This document shows, piece after piece, positions 47,101 to 57,964 of a stretch of DNA of 64,000 nt. The DNA is from Paramecium tetraurelia. Lineage: Eukaryota; Ciliophora; Oligohymenophorea; Peniculida; Parameciidae. The notes below the pieces were generated by a model. The model had not been told where the DNA came from, did not search any database, and worked only from the letters and a program-made list of their open reading frames with translations. Every line of letters begins with the position of its first letter. The stretch's first letter is position 1. Made by a program: the position numbers and the translations under genes. The stretch lies in assembly GCF_000165425.1 (NCBI RefSeq), contig NW_001798991.1:186001-250000 (forward strand), in the 5' to 3' direction.

Positions 47101-47827
47101 TTATTATGATAATTTTCTGAGTTATTATTATTCCTATTTCTATTGTTATTATTATTCCTATTTCTATTTCCATTGTTATTATTATTAGTATTTTATCTAT
47201 TTTATTATTTATTCTTGTCATTTCTCTTTTCTTTTTCATTATGATTATCATTCACTTCTCTATTATCATTATTTTATTATCCTTCGATATAAGGATATAC
47301 AAATGGTTAATTATTATTATGAGACTGGTGTCTTTATGAATTATTATTCCCTTATTTTTCATTTTATGACTTTTCAGTGTGTTATTATTTATCTTATTAA
47401 CCTTAACCTTTTTGGTGTTATTATTTATTATTTTTCCCATCTTAAAAATTGTTACTTTTTTAATTTTTATCTCTTTAATCTCCTTATTCTTTTTATTCCC
47501 TTTAGTCATTTTATTTTTATTGCCTTTATTATTTACTTTGTTATTAATTTTCTTATTAATTATCTTATTATTTTTAAACATCTTATCGTAATTATCCATG
47601 AGCTTCGTTTTTATCTTTTACTTAATATGTGTATTTTTCATTTGCCTTCCCTTACTTATATTATTCCTTAGGAATATACTGGATATTGTTTTATTCACAA
47701 TATTCCTTTCTTAAACTTTCTTCTACTAGATGTCTATCTTTTTTCTAATAATTAGAGATACCAATACCTTAATTGCACCTTTCATATTCTACATCTTGTG
47801 TTTTACAAAATCGTCTTCGAAATTCAT
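44149..47827 (-). CDS. DIS3L2-type 3'-5' exoribonuclease (RNB domain) with Gln/Asn-rich N-terminus
   Basis: RNase II/R family enzymes degrade RNA 3' to 5'; DIS3L2 works in the cytoplasm on uridylated RNA. The catalytic RNB domain contains CSIDPVTARDLDDALSINDL (the Asp cluster that binds Mg2+), YEIGVHIADVSHFVLPNSEV, DKEAILRTTSVYLVHKVIPM, LPRILCEELCSLNRDVERLA and, C-terminally, HYALDFDVYTHFTSPIRRYP with DILVHRRL. Upstream cold-shock-like text is GIFIANEFTREKATIKC, with NRAFHGALVAFKITKI (family: NRALNGDLVVVKL). A short S1-like end follows the RNB domain. The first ~400 residues after FEDDFVKHKMQNM are extremely Gln/Asn/Lys-rich, with long runs of Asn-Asn and Gln-Gln coded by AAT/TAA. No PIN domain is seen, so DIS3 itself is unlikely. 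Introns near 47745-47767, 46527-46551 (25 nt), 44240-44263. Start ATG 47827-47825, stop TGA 44151-44149; about 1,190 residues. Confidence 0.9.
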
Positions 47828-48359
47828 TTTATTATTTAATTAAAGAATTATTAAATTAATTGGCGAATATTTCTTAATGAAAAATTGCAAATTTTAAATC
47901 AATTAATTATTAATCAAATATTCAGAAATTTTGTGCGCATTTGATATTTCTTTAATAATTCAAAATCAAAATTTATGTAACTTAAACACAATTACATTAA
48001 TCAGAGATAGGTTAAGTTCGATCTACTTAAAATAACCAGACTATTCAATAATGAATTTTAAATTTTTTTTGCAATTGATTTAAAAAATAAAATATTTAAA
48101 AAGGAGATCATTAAATATCTAATTAAAATATGAGAAGCAAATCTGACAAGTAATAAACTAGCTCAATCAAGAAGGAATACGTTTACATTGATACTTAATA
48201 ATTTCATCTTTTAGTATTTACTTTGAAAATAAAAAGGAGGTATTTTTCAATTTTTAAATATAATTTTGATTTCAGGATCAATTATATTTATTTTAATGCA
48301 TATGATAATAATATATTAAGAAGATGAACAACAATTAACAATTTGTATATTATAGTATA
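47828..48359 (+). other. Intergenic with one weak small frame (48130-48327)
   Basis: A plus-strand frame of 65 codons from ATG 48130 (MRSKSDKQQTSSIKKEYVYI) ends at TGA 48325-48327 and has a moderately hydrophobic middle (FHLLVFTLKI). It could be a small protein gene but length and composition are within chance. The rest is AT-rich promoter and 3'-end DNA between two minus-strand genes. Confidence 0.25.
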
Positions 48360-51300
48360 TCATTGATGATGTTTATTTTTCTTAATTGATGGGCATTTGT
48401 CTGGCAAACCAATTTTGACCATCCTAATATTGGATAATTAGACAAGATATGATCCATCTGATTAAGGATCAAATGAATAAAGATTAAACTCGGCCGTAGT
48501 TGGAATGTAATTTTATTTTGTAAATTCTAATCTCATCTCATTTTAAATTTAACTATTCAATATAAATAAATGAATACCTTTTCAGAATTTAATGCTTAAT
48601 AACAAAGAGACCATCTTTGTCACTCTTTGTTTCAATTTTTAGATCTACATAGTCAACTCCATTCCATTACTTAAGTCTAATATTGACTCCTTCTAATCCT
48701 TTCCATTCTAATTTTGAGTTGCAATCGAATTCAGCAATAACAGCACCATTTATTATAGTAAATTGGTAATATTTAGTAAGTTGTGCTTTGAATTGTTCTG
48801 TCACCTGAGCTTAAGTGGTGATCTTCATAACATCACTATTAGGATTTATTTTGAATCTACTATTTGTTTATTAGAATTTGGCAGTTTCATGTGAAATAAG
48901 TAAACAATCAACATTAGAATTAGCATTCATGAGCATCTTCCATTTGAATTAATATGCTCCAGTAGAATCTGTATTTGTTTTAAGATCAATAGGTACTTTA
49001 TTTTCACCAAAAGCATCACATTACAAACTAACCAGAACATTGGATGGGAAAATTCCTCCCTCTGTTGTTATTTTACCATCTATTTCGCAAGGTACAAAAT
49101 CATCATAATACTATTTTGCAAATGTCATTTCAGATTTCTCATCATTTGTTTAAAAGGGTTATGTAACTTTATGATTTTGGCCGATAGCATCATTAAATGA
49201 TTCTGTCAATTGATATTTGGCACCAAATTGTAATTGATCATCTAAAATAGACCATTTACCATCTGATCCAGTTTTTGCTTCAAAATCTTTAGTAGCAGGA
49301 TCTGATGTTAGTTTGACATTCACACCTGATTGACCTTTACCCTTTGGTCCAATTATTTCTCCTCCAACTGTTAACTTTGTGTTAGTAGGCGCTAATTCAT
49401 ATTTAATTTTAACTGGGGGTATAGATATAGCTGGACCAGAACATGAAAATTGAATCTTATCTGATTTTACATCTTTGTATTTATCAGCTTTAACATCTAA
49501 TACAAAAGATTCATCTACGTTCTTATAACAAGGGGCCTATAAACTGAATTTTCCAGCAGCATCAGTTTTTCCAGTTATTTAAGTTTTTTCGGTTCCTTTA
49601 ACTGTAGGTTATAAGGATTCAACTGTCAAAGTAGATGTTGGAGGTGCTTTACCTGATGGATCGGTAATTGTCGAAGTAATGGTTGCTTACAGTATGATTC
49701 TATCCATTGTTGCATCATGTGTTAGAGTTTATACTTTATCAGCTTTAATCTGAATATTTGAGGATTTATATGGATTAAAGTCAGAATTAGTTATTTATAT
49801 AACAGCTGTGTATATCTAATCTTAGACTGCACCAAAACTTAAAGAATACTTGCCATTTAAATCTGACTTTGTTTACAAGTTTGATGCTAAAGGATCAGCA
49901 GGATTAAGAATTATTTCTATTTGAGCATTTTATACATTTTTGGTCACTCCACTACTATCTGTTAAAACACCAGAAACAGTAATCTGAACAGATTTTGTAG
50001 ATACTACAATAGGCTTTAGTTTAAGGTCTTTCTCTCCACAGGTAAATACTTATGGCGATAAGGCTGTTTTAGGATATACATCTGATTCCATATCCATCTT
50101 AAGAGTTGTTGAAACAGAATTGTAACATTAAAATGGCAATTAGAAATCTCCTTTTGGAGCAATAGCAAATTTATTATATAGCTAAGCATTAGTCATTTGG
50201 GGATCTGAACTTAAAATTTCAATTTTTGAATTAGGGATTGGTTTTTAATTCATATCCACCAATTATCCACTGATAGTACAATCTACAATAGATCTTATTA
50301 GAGTAATATCTTTTGAAATACTTTATTTATCTTCTTTACCAAGTAATTGCAATTTTTCATTAACAACATTAAATTAAGGTTATGCATCTATATTGATTGC
50401 AGCCTCATAAGTTATACCTCTTACAACTTCAACAATTAAAGAATATGTTCCATCGTTAATACTTTTACTAATAATAGGTTAACTAGAAATAGGGTCTGAT
50501 GGTTTCAATGTTAATGTTATTTTTAATCCGGGTAATTTATCTTCCACTTTTGAATTATCTATTAATTTCCCTGATATAGTAAATATCGTAGTAATTAATT
50601 TAGCTTTTATCGAAATTCCTTAAACTTAAAACTTTGGAGCCACTAATTCAACTTTTTATGTAGTTTCTTATAGAGAATCTTTTGTTTTTAGTGTGCATTC
50701 TATTTTATCATCATGTTTAGCCAATATTTGTAAAGGAATATCGAAATTTCCATTGTTATCAGTTGAGAAATCTTGATTAATTTCAACTCCTTTAGCATCT
50801 TTAAATTTGGGACATGTTAAATTGATTTTGACTGGTGAACTTAAAGTTCCTTTTTCTAAATCAATCTTTCCTTATATTTTGGCATTCACAATAGCTTAAT
50901 AATTTATATCTGGAATTTGAACTTTTTAGTTGTCACTTTAAATTGTGAACTTTTATTCTATTTTTTACTGTTATTTATTGATGTCTAAATAAGTGATTAT
51001 GGCTTTGTAATCTGTATTTGGATAGATCTTAGAATCAGTTACAGTCCATGTTCCATCTGTTAAAGTCTTAGTTTCTACAGTTGCACTTTCTGGATCTGTT
51101 GTGAGACTCATAGCTAAATTAGGTACTCCATTTCCAGAAGGATCAATCACTTTACCTGAAAGAATGGCTTTAATTTGTATTTTCTCCAAAGTTAAAGTAA
51201 TAGGACTTAGTTCTGTTAGAGCTTAAGAACATTTGAATTTGGAACTCTTGATGTTTTATTGAACATACTGAGGTACATCTATCTATAAATCAACTACATA

Positions 51301-54205
51301 GTCAAAATCTTTATAGCATTCGAAATCCAAAAAGAAGGATCCTTTATCGTCATCTTTAACTGGTAAATTGTAATATTTAGAATCTTTCATAATTGGGTCC
51401 GATGAAGTCATTTTGACAGATGCATTAATTATTGGCTTTTTATCAGTGCCGCTTAAAATTGAGTGTAATTTTGTCAACATCCTAACTCTGTCTATTTCAA
51501 TGTCTTCAGTTAGAGTTTCCGATTTCAAACATTTCTCTTCAATTCCTTTCTTTTCATAAGGAGTAAATATTGGATCTTTTTTTGCTTAAATCTCAAATTT
51601 TAATGGATATGCTTAAACAGCTTTAAATTTAAATTCATAGGACCCATCTTTTGCAGATTTTGTTTACAATATGGATTGAGATGTACTTTAGAAATGTCTT
51701 TTCATTAAAATGTACTATTCAAGTAAATGCTTACCTGGATTTTAAATGTAAACATCTTGGGGAGTGATAATTAAAGTAATATCTACACCTTCAACAGTTG
51801 TAATTGTTTTAGTTTTATCACTGACAGTTCCTTTTAATACTATGTCCACTGTATTATAAGTAACTGGAATATTTGTATTGCTAATCCAAGTTGGAGCAGA
51901 TACCTTTGTCTCTACTTTTATGGGTTACACAGGTGAAGCAGCATTACTACCACTACCAGCACCCCCATTAGTCACAACACATGATAATGGTTTATCTGCT
52001 CCTACTAATACTTCAACATCTACTGAATATGATCCATCTTCCTTTGTTGTAGTTTCTAAAACAATTGGTTTCCCATCTTTTCCTTTGCCATCACATGTTA
52101 TGACTAAAGGTAATGGGATAGCTCCTTTACCGTCTACAGGGGCTATCTTACCTGCAATTTTAGCTTTAACATATCTTTAAAATCCAATAATTGGAAAGTT
52201 GAATGTCTACTCCTTATCCATTGTAGGAGTAAATGTCTATAGTACTTCTACTACTTATTTGACATCATTAGTATATTCAATGGTAAATTTATAAGTTGTT
52301 GTTGGAATGACAGTTAATTTTTCAACTTACCAATTACCATTTGCATCGGTAACTAAATTAGCATTTGGCACATCTAATACAGGGTCAGACTTGAATTTAA
52401 GAGCTACTCCTTTCATTGGTTTTTAATCCACATCTATTACTTACCCTTTGATTAAGAGAATTGATGTCTATTTTGACAATGTCATTGAATATTTCAATAA
52501 ATCTTAGTCTTTGCACTCTAAATCTCCTGTTTTATATGTGACAGGCACAAATTAAGGTACTTGAAATACAAAGGTTGCTTAAAACTTTACATCTTCGTAA
52601 CAACTAAACGGATATTCGAATGAACCACTATTTATAAATTCAATTTATTTACTCTGCATTATCGATTATCTCCTTATTATATAGAGTTTTATCAGGCATT
52701 GTTGGATTACTCTCAACAATTTTAACAATTGCATTTTGAACAGGTTTACCACTTGGATCGATGAGTTTATCTTTTATTTTGATATTTTTAATTGTTCTAT
52801 CCAAAACTACATCAAAGGATATCTATAGAGGTTATTTAGAAGACACATTAATTTATCTTGGAGCAGCTACCTTATTCATAAATCCTTTGGCTGTGACTGT
52901 TGCTTTTAATTGCAAATCTTTATTTGCAGGTACATAGATTTCAGCCTTAAATTTACCCTGAGCATCCGTAGTGGCTGATACTGGTTATATGCTGTCTAAA
53001 ATTGTAAACACTATTGTTGCTCCTTGTACAAACTGAACCTACTTTGATGAATCAGTAATTATTCCAGAAATCTAAATATATATATCTATAGTACTTATAG
53101 ATCTCCGGATGCTTCTTATAATATTATTATTCCTAAATCATGAGTGAATTAATCCTTTTTGACATTTAAATCAAACAATTCATCAAATTCTTTACTCTGT
53201 CCAATATATTCATCCTTTGTGATTTACTCCTTCACATGAATCTTATCAGTTGCTTTTAGTGGTAAAGTGAGACTGATCTTTCCATCTGCTCCACTTGCTG
53301 CATTGAGTGATTCTAGTTCTGCATTAGAACCCAAGTTCATTCCTCCTATTTATAATTTAGCTCCTGTCAATGGCTTATTTGTTTGATCTTAAATTAATGC
53401 TGTTAGTATAAACTTGAATTAACCAGGATCCAAATTTATTGTTATCGGTAGTTCATATTTCTTCACACTAGATTAAATATAGCTAAAATAATTACGGAGA
53501 TAATGCAAATTCTTGAGCATTATGGTTCATTTATAAAGAATTCCAATATTCATTTTTTGAGGCGGTGTAGAGAATAATAAAAGCAGGCTTTTGGGAAGGC
53601 AACAAAAATCTGACGTATTCTTCACCTTTTTCATCCGTTGTGGCTTTGAAATTTATTTCCTTAGTTTATTTATCTTCTGAGTAAATGGCTGTGAACTTTA
53701 CAACTACACCAGGGAGAGGTTTGGAGTTTGATTGGGTTTTTAACTGAAATTAAGTTTGATATTTACTATTATTAATCCTCGTTAAAACACATCTTGAACT
53801 TAAACATTTGATTATGTGAATTGTAATTTGCCATTAAAAACAATTGTGCCTTTTGAATCCACAACCCCGTCTATTTTACCTGAAGTTGTAATGTCGTTAA
53901 AAGTAGTTGATGCAATTGCTGTGATTTGATAAGAAGTTTGTTTTGTGATTTTTCCAGTAAAAGTCACAATACCTGCACCATCAGTCATTTGATCTTTCTC
54001 TCCAATAATTGTATTAAGATTCCTAAATTGATAAATAGAAGTACTTAGCATTAACAATCACTCCAGATAAAGCATACCCAGAGGAATCAATTACTTTAAT
54101 TATTACTTAGTAATTGACTTCGTCTAATTCGATTATTTGATTTCCAATATGCTTCGATAACGTGACCAAAGCCAAAAGGAGTACTAATAATAAAGATTTT
54201 AGCAT
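48360..54205 (-). CDS. Very large secreted protein with tandem Ig-like/CarboxypepD_reg-type repeats
   Basis: From ATG 54205-54203 the protein opens with a strong signal peptide (MLKSLLLVLLLALVTLSKHI) and continues for ~1,930 residues. It consists of many tandem beta-sandwich units of roughly 100-120 residues with the recurring pattern 'SGKVIDPSGNGVPNLAMSLT ... T-x-x-DGTWTV ... YxAxIT' (clear copies near 51180, 51470, 52400, 49700, 50270). This pattern (G-x-[IV]-x-D-x-x-G-x-x-[IVL]-x-[GN]) resembles carboxypeptidase-regulatory-like or bacterial Ig-like (Big) domains. Cys-containing strands (KCxSIKK near the end, repeated single Cys per unit) are regular, one Cys around the middle of many units. 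The end is NIRMVKIGLPDKCPSIKKNK before TGA 48362-48360, reached through a ~25-nt intron near 48554-48578. No transmembrane helix is seen at the C-terminus, so it is probably secreted or surface-attached. Function unknown. Confidence 0.72.
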
Positions 54206-54237
54206 ATTTTGAATTTAACAATATAAATTAATTATAA

Positions 54238-54980
54238 ATGTCCACTTCTGCAAACAAATCAAAAGCATTTGCCAAATTCAAAATTGTATTTATTGGCAAT
54301 CAAGCCGTTGGTAAGACATCTATCATCGCCCGATTTGTATATGAACAAATTCCTGAATAGCATCAAGTATCCATCAAATTATGATAATAGCCTACGATTG
54401 GAATCGACTTTCTTTCTAAATGCATTTAAGTTGACAATAAAACAGTGAGATTATAATTATGGGATACTGCGGGATAGGAACGATTTAGATCATTAATTCC
54501 ATCTTATATAAGAGATTCGCATGCAGCTGTCCTATGCTATGATGTTTCAAGTATTATTTTAAAATAAGTTTAAGATGCCTAGTCATTTGCAGACATTAAA
54601 GCATGGCTTGATTATGTAAGAGAAGAAAGAGGTTCTGACGTAGTGGGAGTGCTTATTGCTAATAAAATAGACATCAAAGATAGGTTAAGAATAATTTAAT
54701 TTAAGAGTTGTAACAACACAAGAAGGAGAGAAGCTTGCATAAGAATAAGATTTACTTTACTACGAAGTCTCAGCCAAGGAGGGAACCAATGTCTAATAAA
54801 CCTTTAAAAATCTTGCCTTGAAACTCTTAGGTCCCATTCAAGATGTTGAATAACCAACTACAGAAAGTAAATTATACTCTCAATATAGTTGAATAATCAA
54901 CCAATAATAATAATAACATATAAATAAAACCATAAGACAAGCAAACCCCATAATCAGATTAATAGAAATGTTAATGTTGA
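54238..54980 (+). CDS. RAB6: Rab6-type small GTPase
   Basis: Rab6 controls Golgi and retrograde vesicle traffic. Motifs: KFKIVFIGNQAVGKTSIIAR (P-loop), PTIGIDFLSKCIQVDNKTVR (switch I), [20 protein letters not shown] (switch II; the [11 protein letters not shown] text is Rab6-specific), YVREERGSDVVGVLIANKID (guanine base, NKxD) and YEVSAKEGTNV (SAK). Four introns: 54367-54390 (24 nt), 54551-54574 (24 nt), 54684-54705 (22 nt), 54867-54888 (22 nt). The last one matters: removing it leads through a Gln/Asn-rich tail to a C-terminal CQC before TGA 54978-54980, the CxC double geranylgeranylation signal used by Rab6. If it is retained, translation stops at once and the lipid anchor is lost. Start ATG 54238, only 32 bases from the divergent repeat-protein gene. 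Confidence 0.95.
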
Positions 54981-55072
54981 TAATAAATGAAAAGTATTTA
55001 TTATTTTCATCAATAATCATTATCAGCATTAAAATAATAAGTTAGAAAATAATAATTAAATATATTAGATCA

Positions 55073-56087
55073 TCATGCATAAACTTCAAACATTTGACAC
55101 ACAGTTTGTCGGCAAAGTAAGCATTTCATTTTTTATTCAACCAATAATTTACAGACCTCGCAATAAATATAATGTCCACAAGGAATAGCCACATATCTTC
55201 TTTTCTTTGCGAAGCATATTTAACATTTTTCTCCTTCGCAGATATATTCTTATTTAAATTAATTTTCATTTGTTGATTATTCGGCAGTTTATTTACCCTC
55301 AATGCTATTATCAGTTAACTTAACATCACTTAACTCAGAATCTCCACCAGCTGTGGGAGTTTCAAACTAATTCAAATTCTTCTCCGATTACTGTTATATT
55401 TCTCCAATAAATTATAATGATTATTTTGACTTTCTTTAAGACTATTCATCTTTTATTAAACCAAAATTCTGCATTTCATCAGGTAGCATTGTGGGTGTCT
55501 CAGCTTATGAATCATCATGCTGAATCTTCAATTATTGCAATTTATTAGTCACTCCTTAGTTGTCCTCTTCTGTCTTATCGATCATCATAATTATTTTATT
55601 TTTCTTTTCAACAACTTAACATATGATCTTTGAGGATTCAACTATGAATGATTCATCAGTTGACTTTGTTCTTAATATCAAAAAATGTTCTTCTATTCTA
55701 TTTAGATTCTTTAAATCTTTATGAATTTGCTTTTCATTCTGATTGTGGGCAGGTAAAGGCTAAATAGTAATCATAATATAATACTTCAATCGAATTAATC
55801 ACAACTCTAATGTTATCTAATATCCTCTGTCTTTCTTCTTATGTAAGATTTTATATTCTTCTCTCTTCTTCGTAATTACATATAGCAATCTCGTATTATG
55901 CAATTGTTTCCTTTAGATTTTGTTAAGGCTATGGTTGAGTAGTGAGTTACTGCTTTAGTTTATCTAATTTCAGAATCATACTGTTTATCTTTTCATTCAC
56001 TTTCAAATTACTCTCAAGTTTCTTTATCAAATCACTCACCTTACCTTCTTAACTCTCTCTATATGCTTTATGTTTTTTTTGCTTCAT
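55073..56087 (-). CDS. C3HC4 RING-finger protein (E3 ligase candidate)
   Basis: About 330 residues from ATG 56087-56085 to TGA 55075-55073. The N-terminal half is coiled coil (SDLIKKLESNLKVNEKINSM, NYEEERRIQNLTQEERQRIL), followed by an acidic Ser/Thr/Glu-rich middle. The last ~55 residues form a RING of the IAP/MIB type: CEGEKCQICFAKKRRYVAIP, CGHYIYCEVCKLLV and KMKCLLCRQTVCQMFEVYA, with Cys-x2-Cys, Cys-x-His, Cys-x2-Cys and Cys-x2-Cys pairs and the C-terminal hydrophobic tail typical of RINGs that dimerise. One 25-nt intron at about 55758-55782 (gtattat...atttag) joins INSIE to PLPAHNQNEK. Substrate unknown. Confidence 0.85.
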
Positions 56088-57964
56088 TATTTTGAAAATG
56101 AAAAACTAATTAATATATTATTTTTCATTAATAATAAATTCTCATTGAGTAAATAATTATTTTATAATAAAAATTATAACTAATTGTTCCCCAAATATTA
56201 ATTTATATTCTTTTCTGTTTTTTAATATAATTCTAATGCTATTAATTTCTCATTCAAGAATCAATTTATTAAAATAATGATATGAGCTTTTGTGTAATCG
56301 ATAGTTCAGCACAACTTCAAAGAATAAAGATTTATGTTTGATTTAAGGGGTATATTCTTTTCAAAATATCCAATGTTGAAGTGAATTTAAATTTAAAATT
56401 AAGCAATGTTTTTGAAAATTAATTTATAATTAAAGAATTAAGATTTTAACATTGCCTAACAAGATATATTCAAAAATTATTGAAAAATTTTAGATTAATA
56501 TTTTGAAAGCAAATATCTTTATAATCTAAAATTCAACCTCAATAAGAAAAATTGAGTGTTATTAAATAATTACTTAGATAAATACCATCAAAATTATATT
56601 ATTGCTTTAAATTTATTGGAAATAAATGAGATAATTTAATTATTCTTCATTAGGTTACTTTTAAACAAGACTATTCTAAATTTTATAGATTTTCAATTAG
56701 ATGTTATTTTCCAGTCTTATATTAAGGTTTTTTTATGCAATTCTATCAACTTTGAGCCTAATATTATGCAAAAAGATCTCATATGTTGATAGTCCAAGTT
56801 AAAAAGTAGGATTAAATATGAGGATGCTCAGAAATCAAGTTTTGATGAAAAGAAACATGAACAAGAATAAATATTATTAGTGCCTAAATCAAGGATTTTT
56901 GGCCGTATTAATGTTTAAAAAGCAATCCAAATCTTTAATGCATAAAATTGTAATTAGATGATTTAGTAGAAAAGTGTTGAAAAATGGAAATCACGTAGAT
57001 TTGCCTCCTTAATTAAACCTAATTAAGCGTTGATATTGCAGATTTAAATCTAATTAAGGATTTAAAATAGTAGGACAGGCTTGAAATTAAAAGAAATAAT
57101 TAACTATTTTTTTGATTTGATCAGTGATGATCATCTTAAATTGTTTTTTTGTATGTAAATTCTATCATTTCATAACAAAGTTATACAATAAATTTAAATT
57201 ATTTTGAGGTAGAATTAAGATTAAATCAACAATGATTATTCATAATATCAATAGGATTTACAGAAAAGAAGAGTGAAAGTAAAATTGTATATTCTCAAAA
57301 AATTAGAATTTTCAAATCAATGTATATATTATTGTTTAATATTCGAAATTAATTATTATTGTAATTTATAAGAATTAAATTCAATCGGGAAGTTTCAGTA
57401 TAATAATTAATTAATTAATGGATTTTTTCATTCTTTGTAATATTTAGAATTGTAGTGTTTAAGTGAACAACCATTAAAATAATTTACTTTGAAGAATAAA
57501 CAATTTGGGAGAATAGAAAATTTAATAAAAGAATTAAATTCTGTGAATGACTGTGTTGGATATCAATAAAAAGTAATTAATTTATTAGCAGAAGCTAGTC
57601 CAGAATATCATATTTGACATTTATTATTAAAAAATTACTATATAGAAAAATATAATAAAGTAAGATGTCTTAATAAGCACATAAGTAATTTAGTTGTCCT
57701 ATCTTAAAATACTTTATATGTGATGAAATTGTCAATTTATTTATTTTGTATTTCTAAAGACAAAATTTGAATATACTCAAGTTCTTCGATTTCAGTGGTA
57801 ACAATATTGATTTGGTATTTTTGGTTTGGATATAACATACTTCCAATACATTTATTTAAATTGTCTTAGTTCTTATTCTTATTTAATACAATATAATAAA
57901 ATATATACATTTGGTATTAGCATATCTTGATATAATATTTAAAAATCGATATTTCATATTAAAA
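56088..57964 (+). other. Unresolved 1.9-kb region with a 276-codon open stretch (56790-57617)
   Basis: On the plus strand 56790-57617 has no TGA for 276 codons and reads like protein in parts (SKLKSRIKYEDAQKSSFDEK, RIFGRINVQKAIQIFNAQNC, KSRRFASLIKPNQ, and near the end RIENLIKELNSVNDCVGYQQ, INLLAEASPEYHI). Upstream in the same frame, after one TGA, the text is again plausible (LLNKTILNFIDFQLDVIFQS). There is no convincing start codon and no intron that removes the TGA, so this may be a decayed gene or a real one with an unrecognised first exon. 56088-56280 and 57618-57964 show nothing. No family recognised. Confidence 0.35.

Noticed and set aside
47018-47671. Ile/Asn/Lys-rich minus-strand frames and hydrophobic plus-strand 'membrane' frames
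   Set aside because: They are other-frame and antisense readings of the Gln/Asn-rich N-terminus of the DIS3L2-type gene; the hydrophobicity comes from complementing AAT/TAA repeats.
51878-52180. Plus-strand 100-codon Thr/Pro/Ser-rich frame
   Set aside because: Antisense of a repeat unit in the secreted repeat protein; no independent start context.
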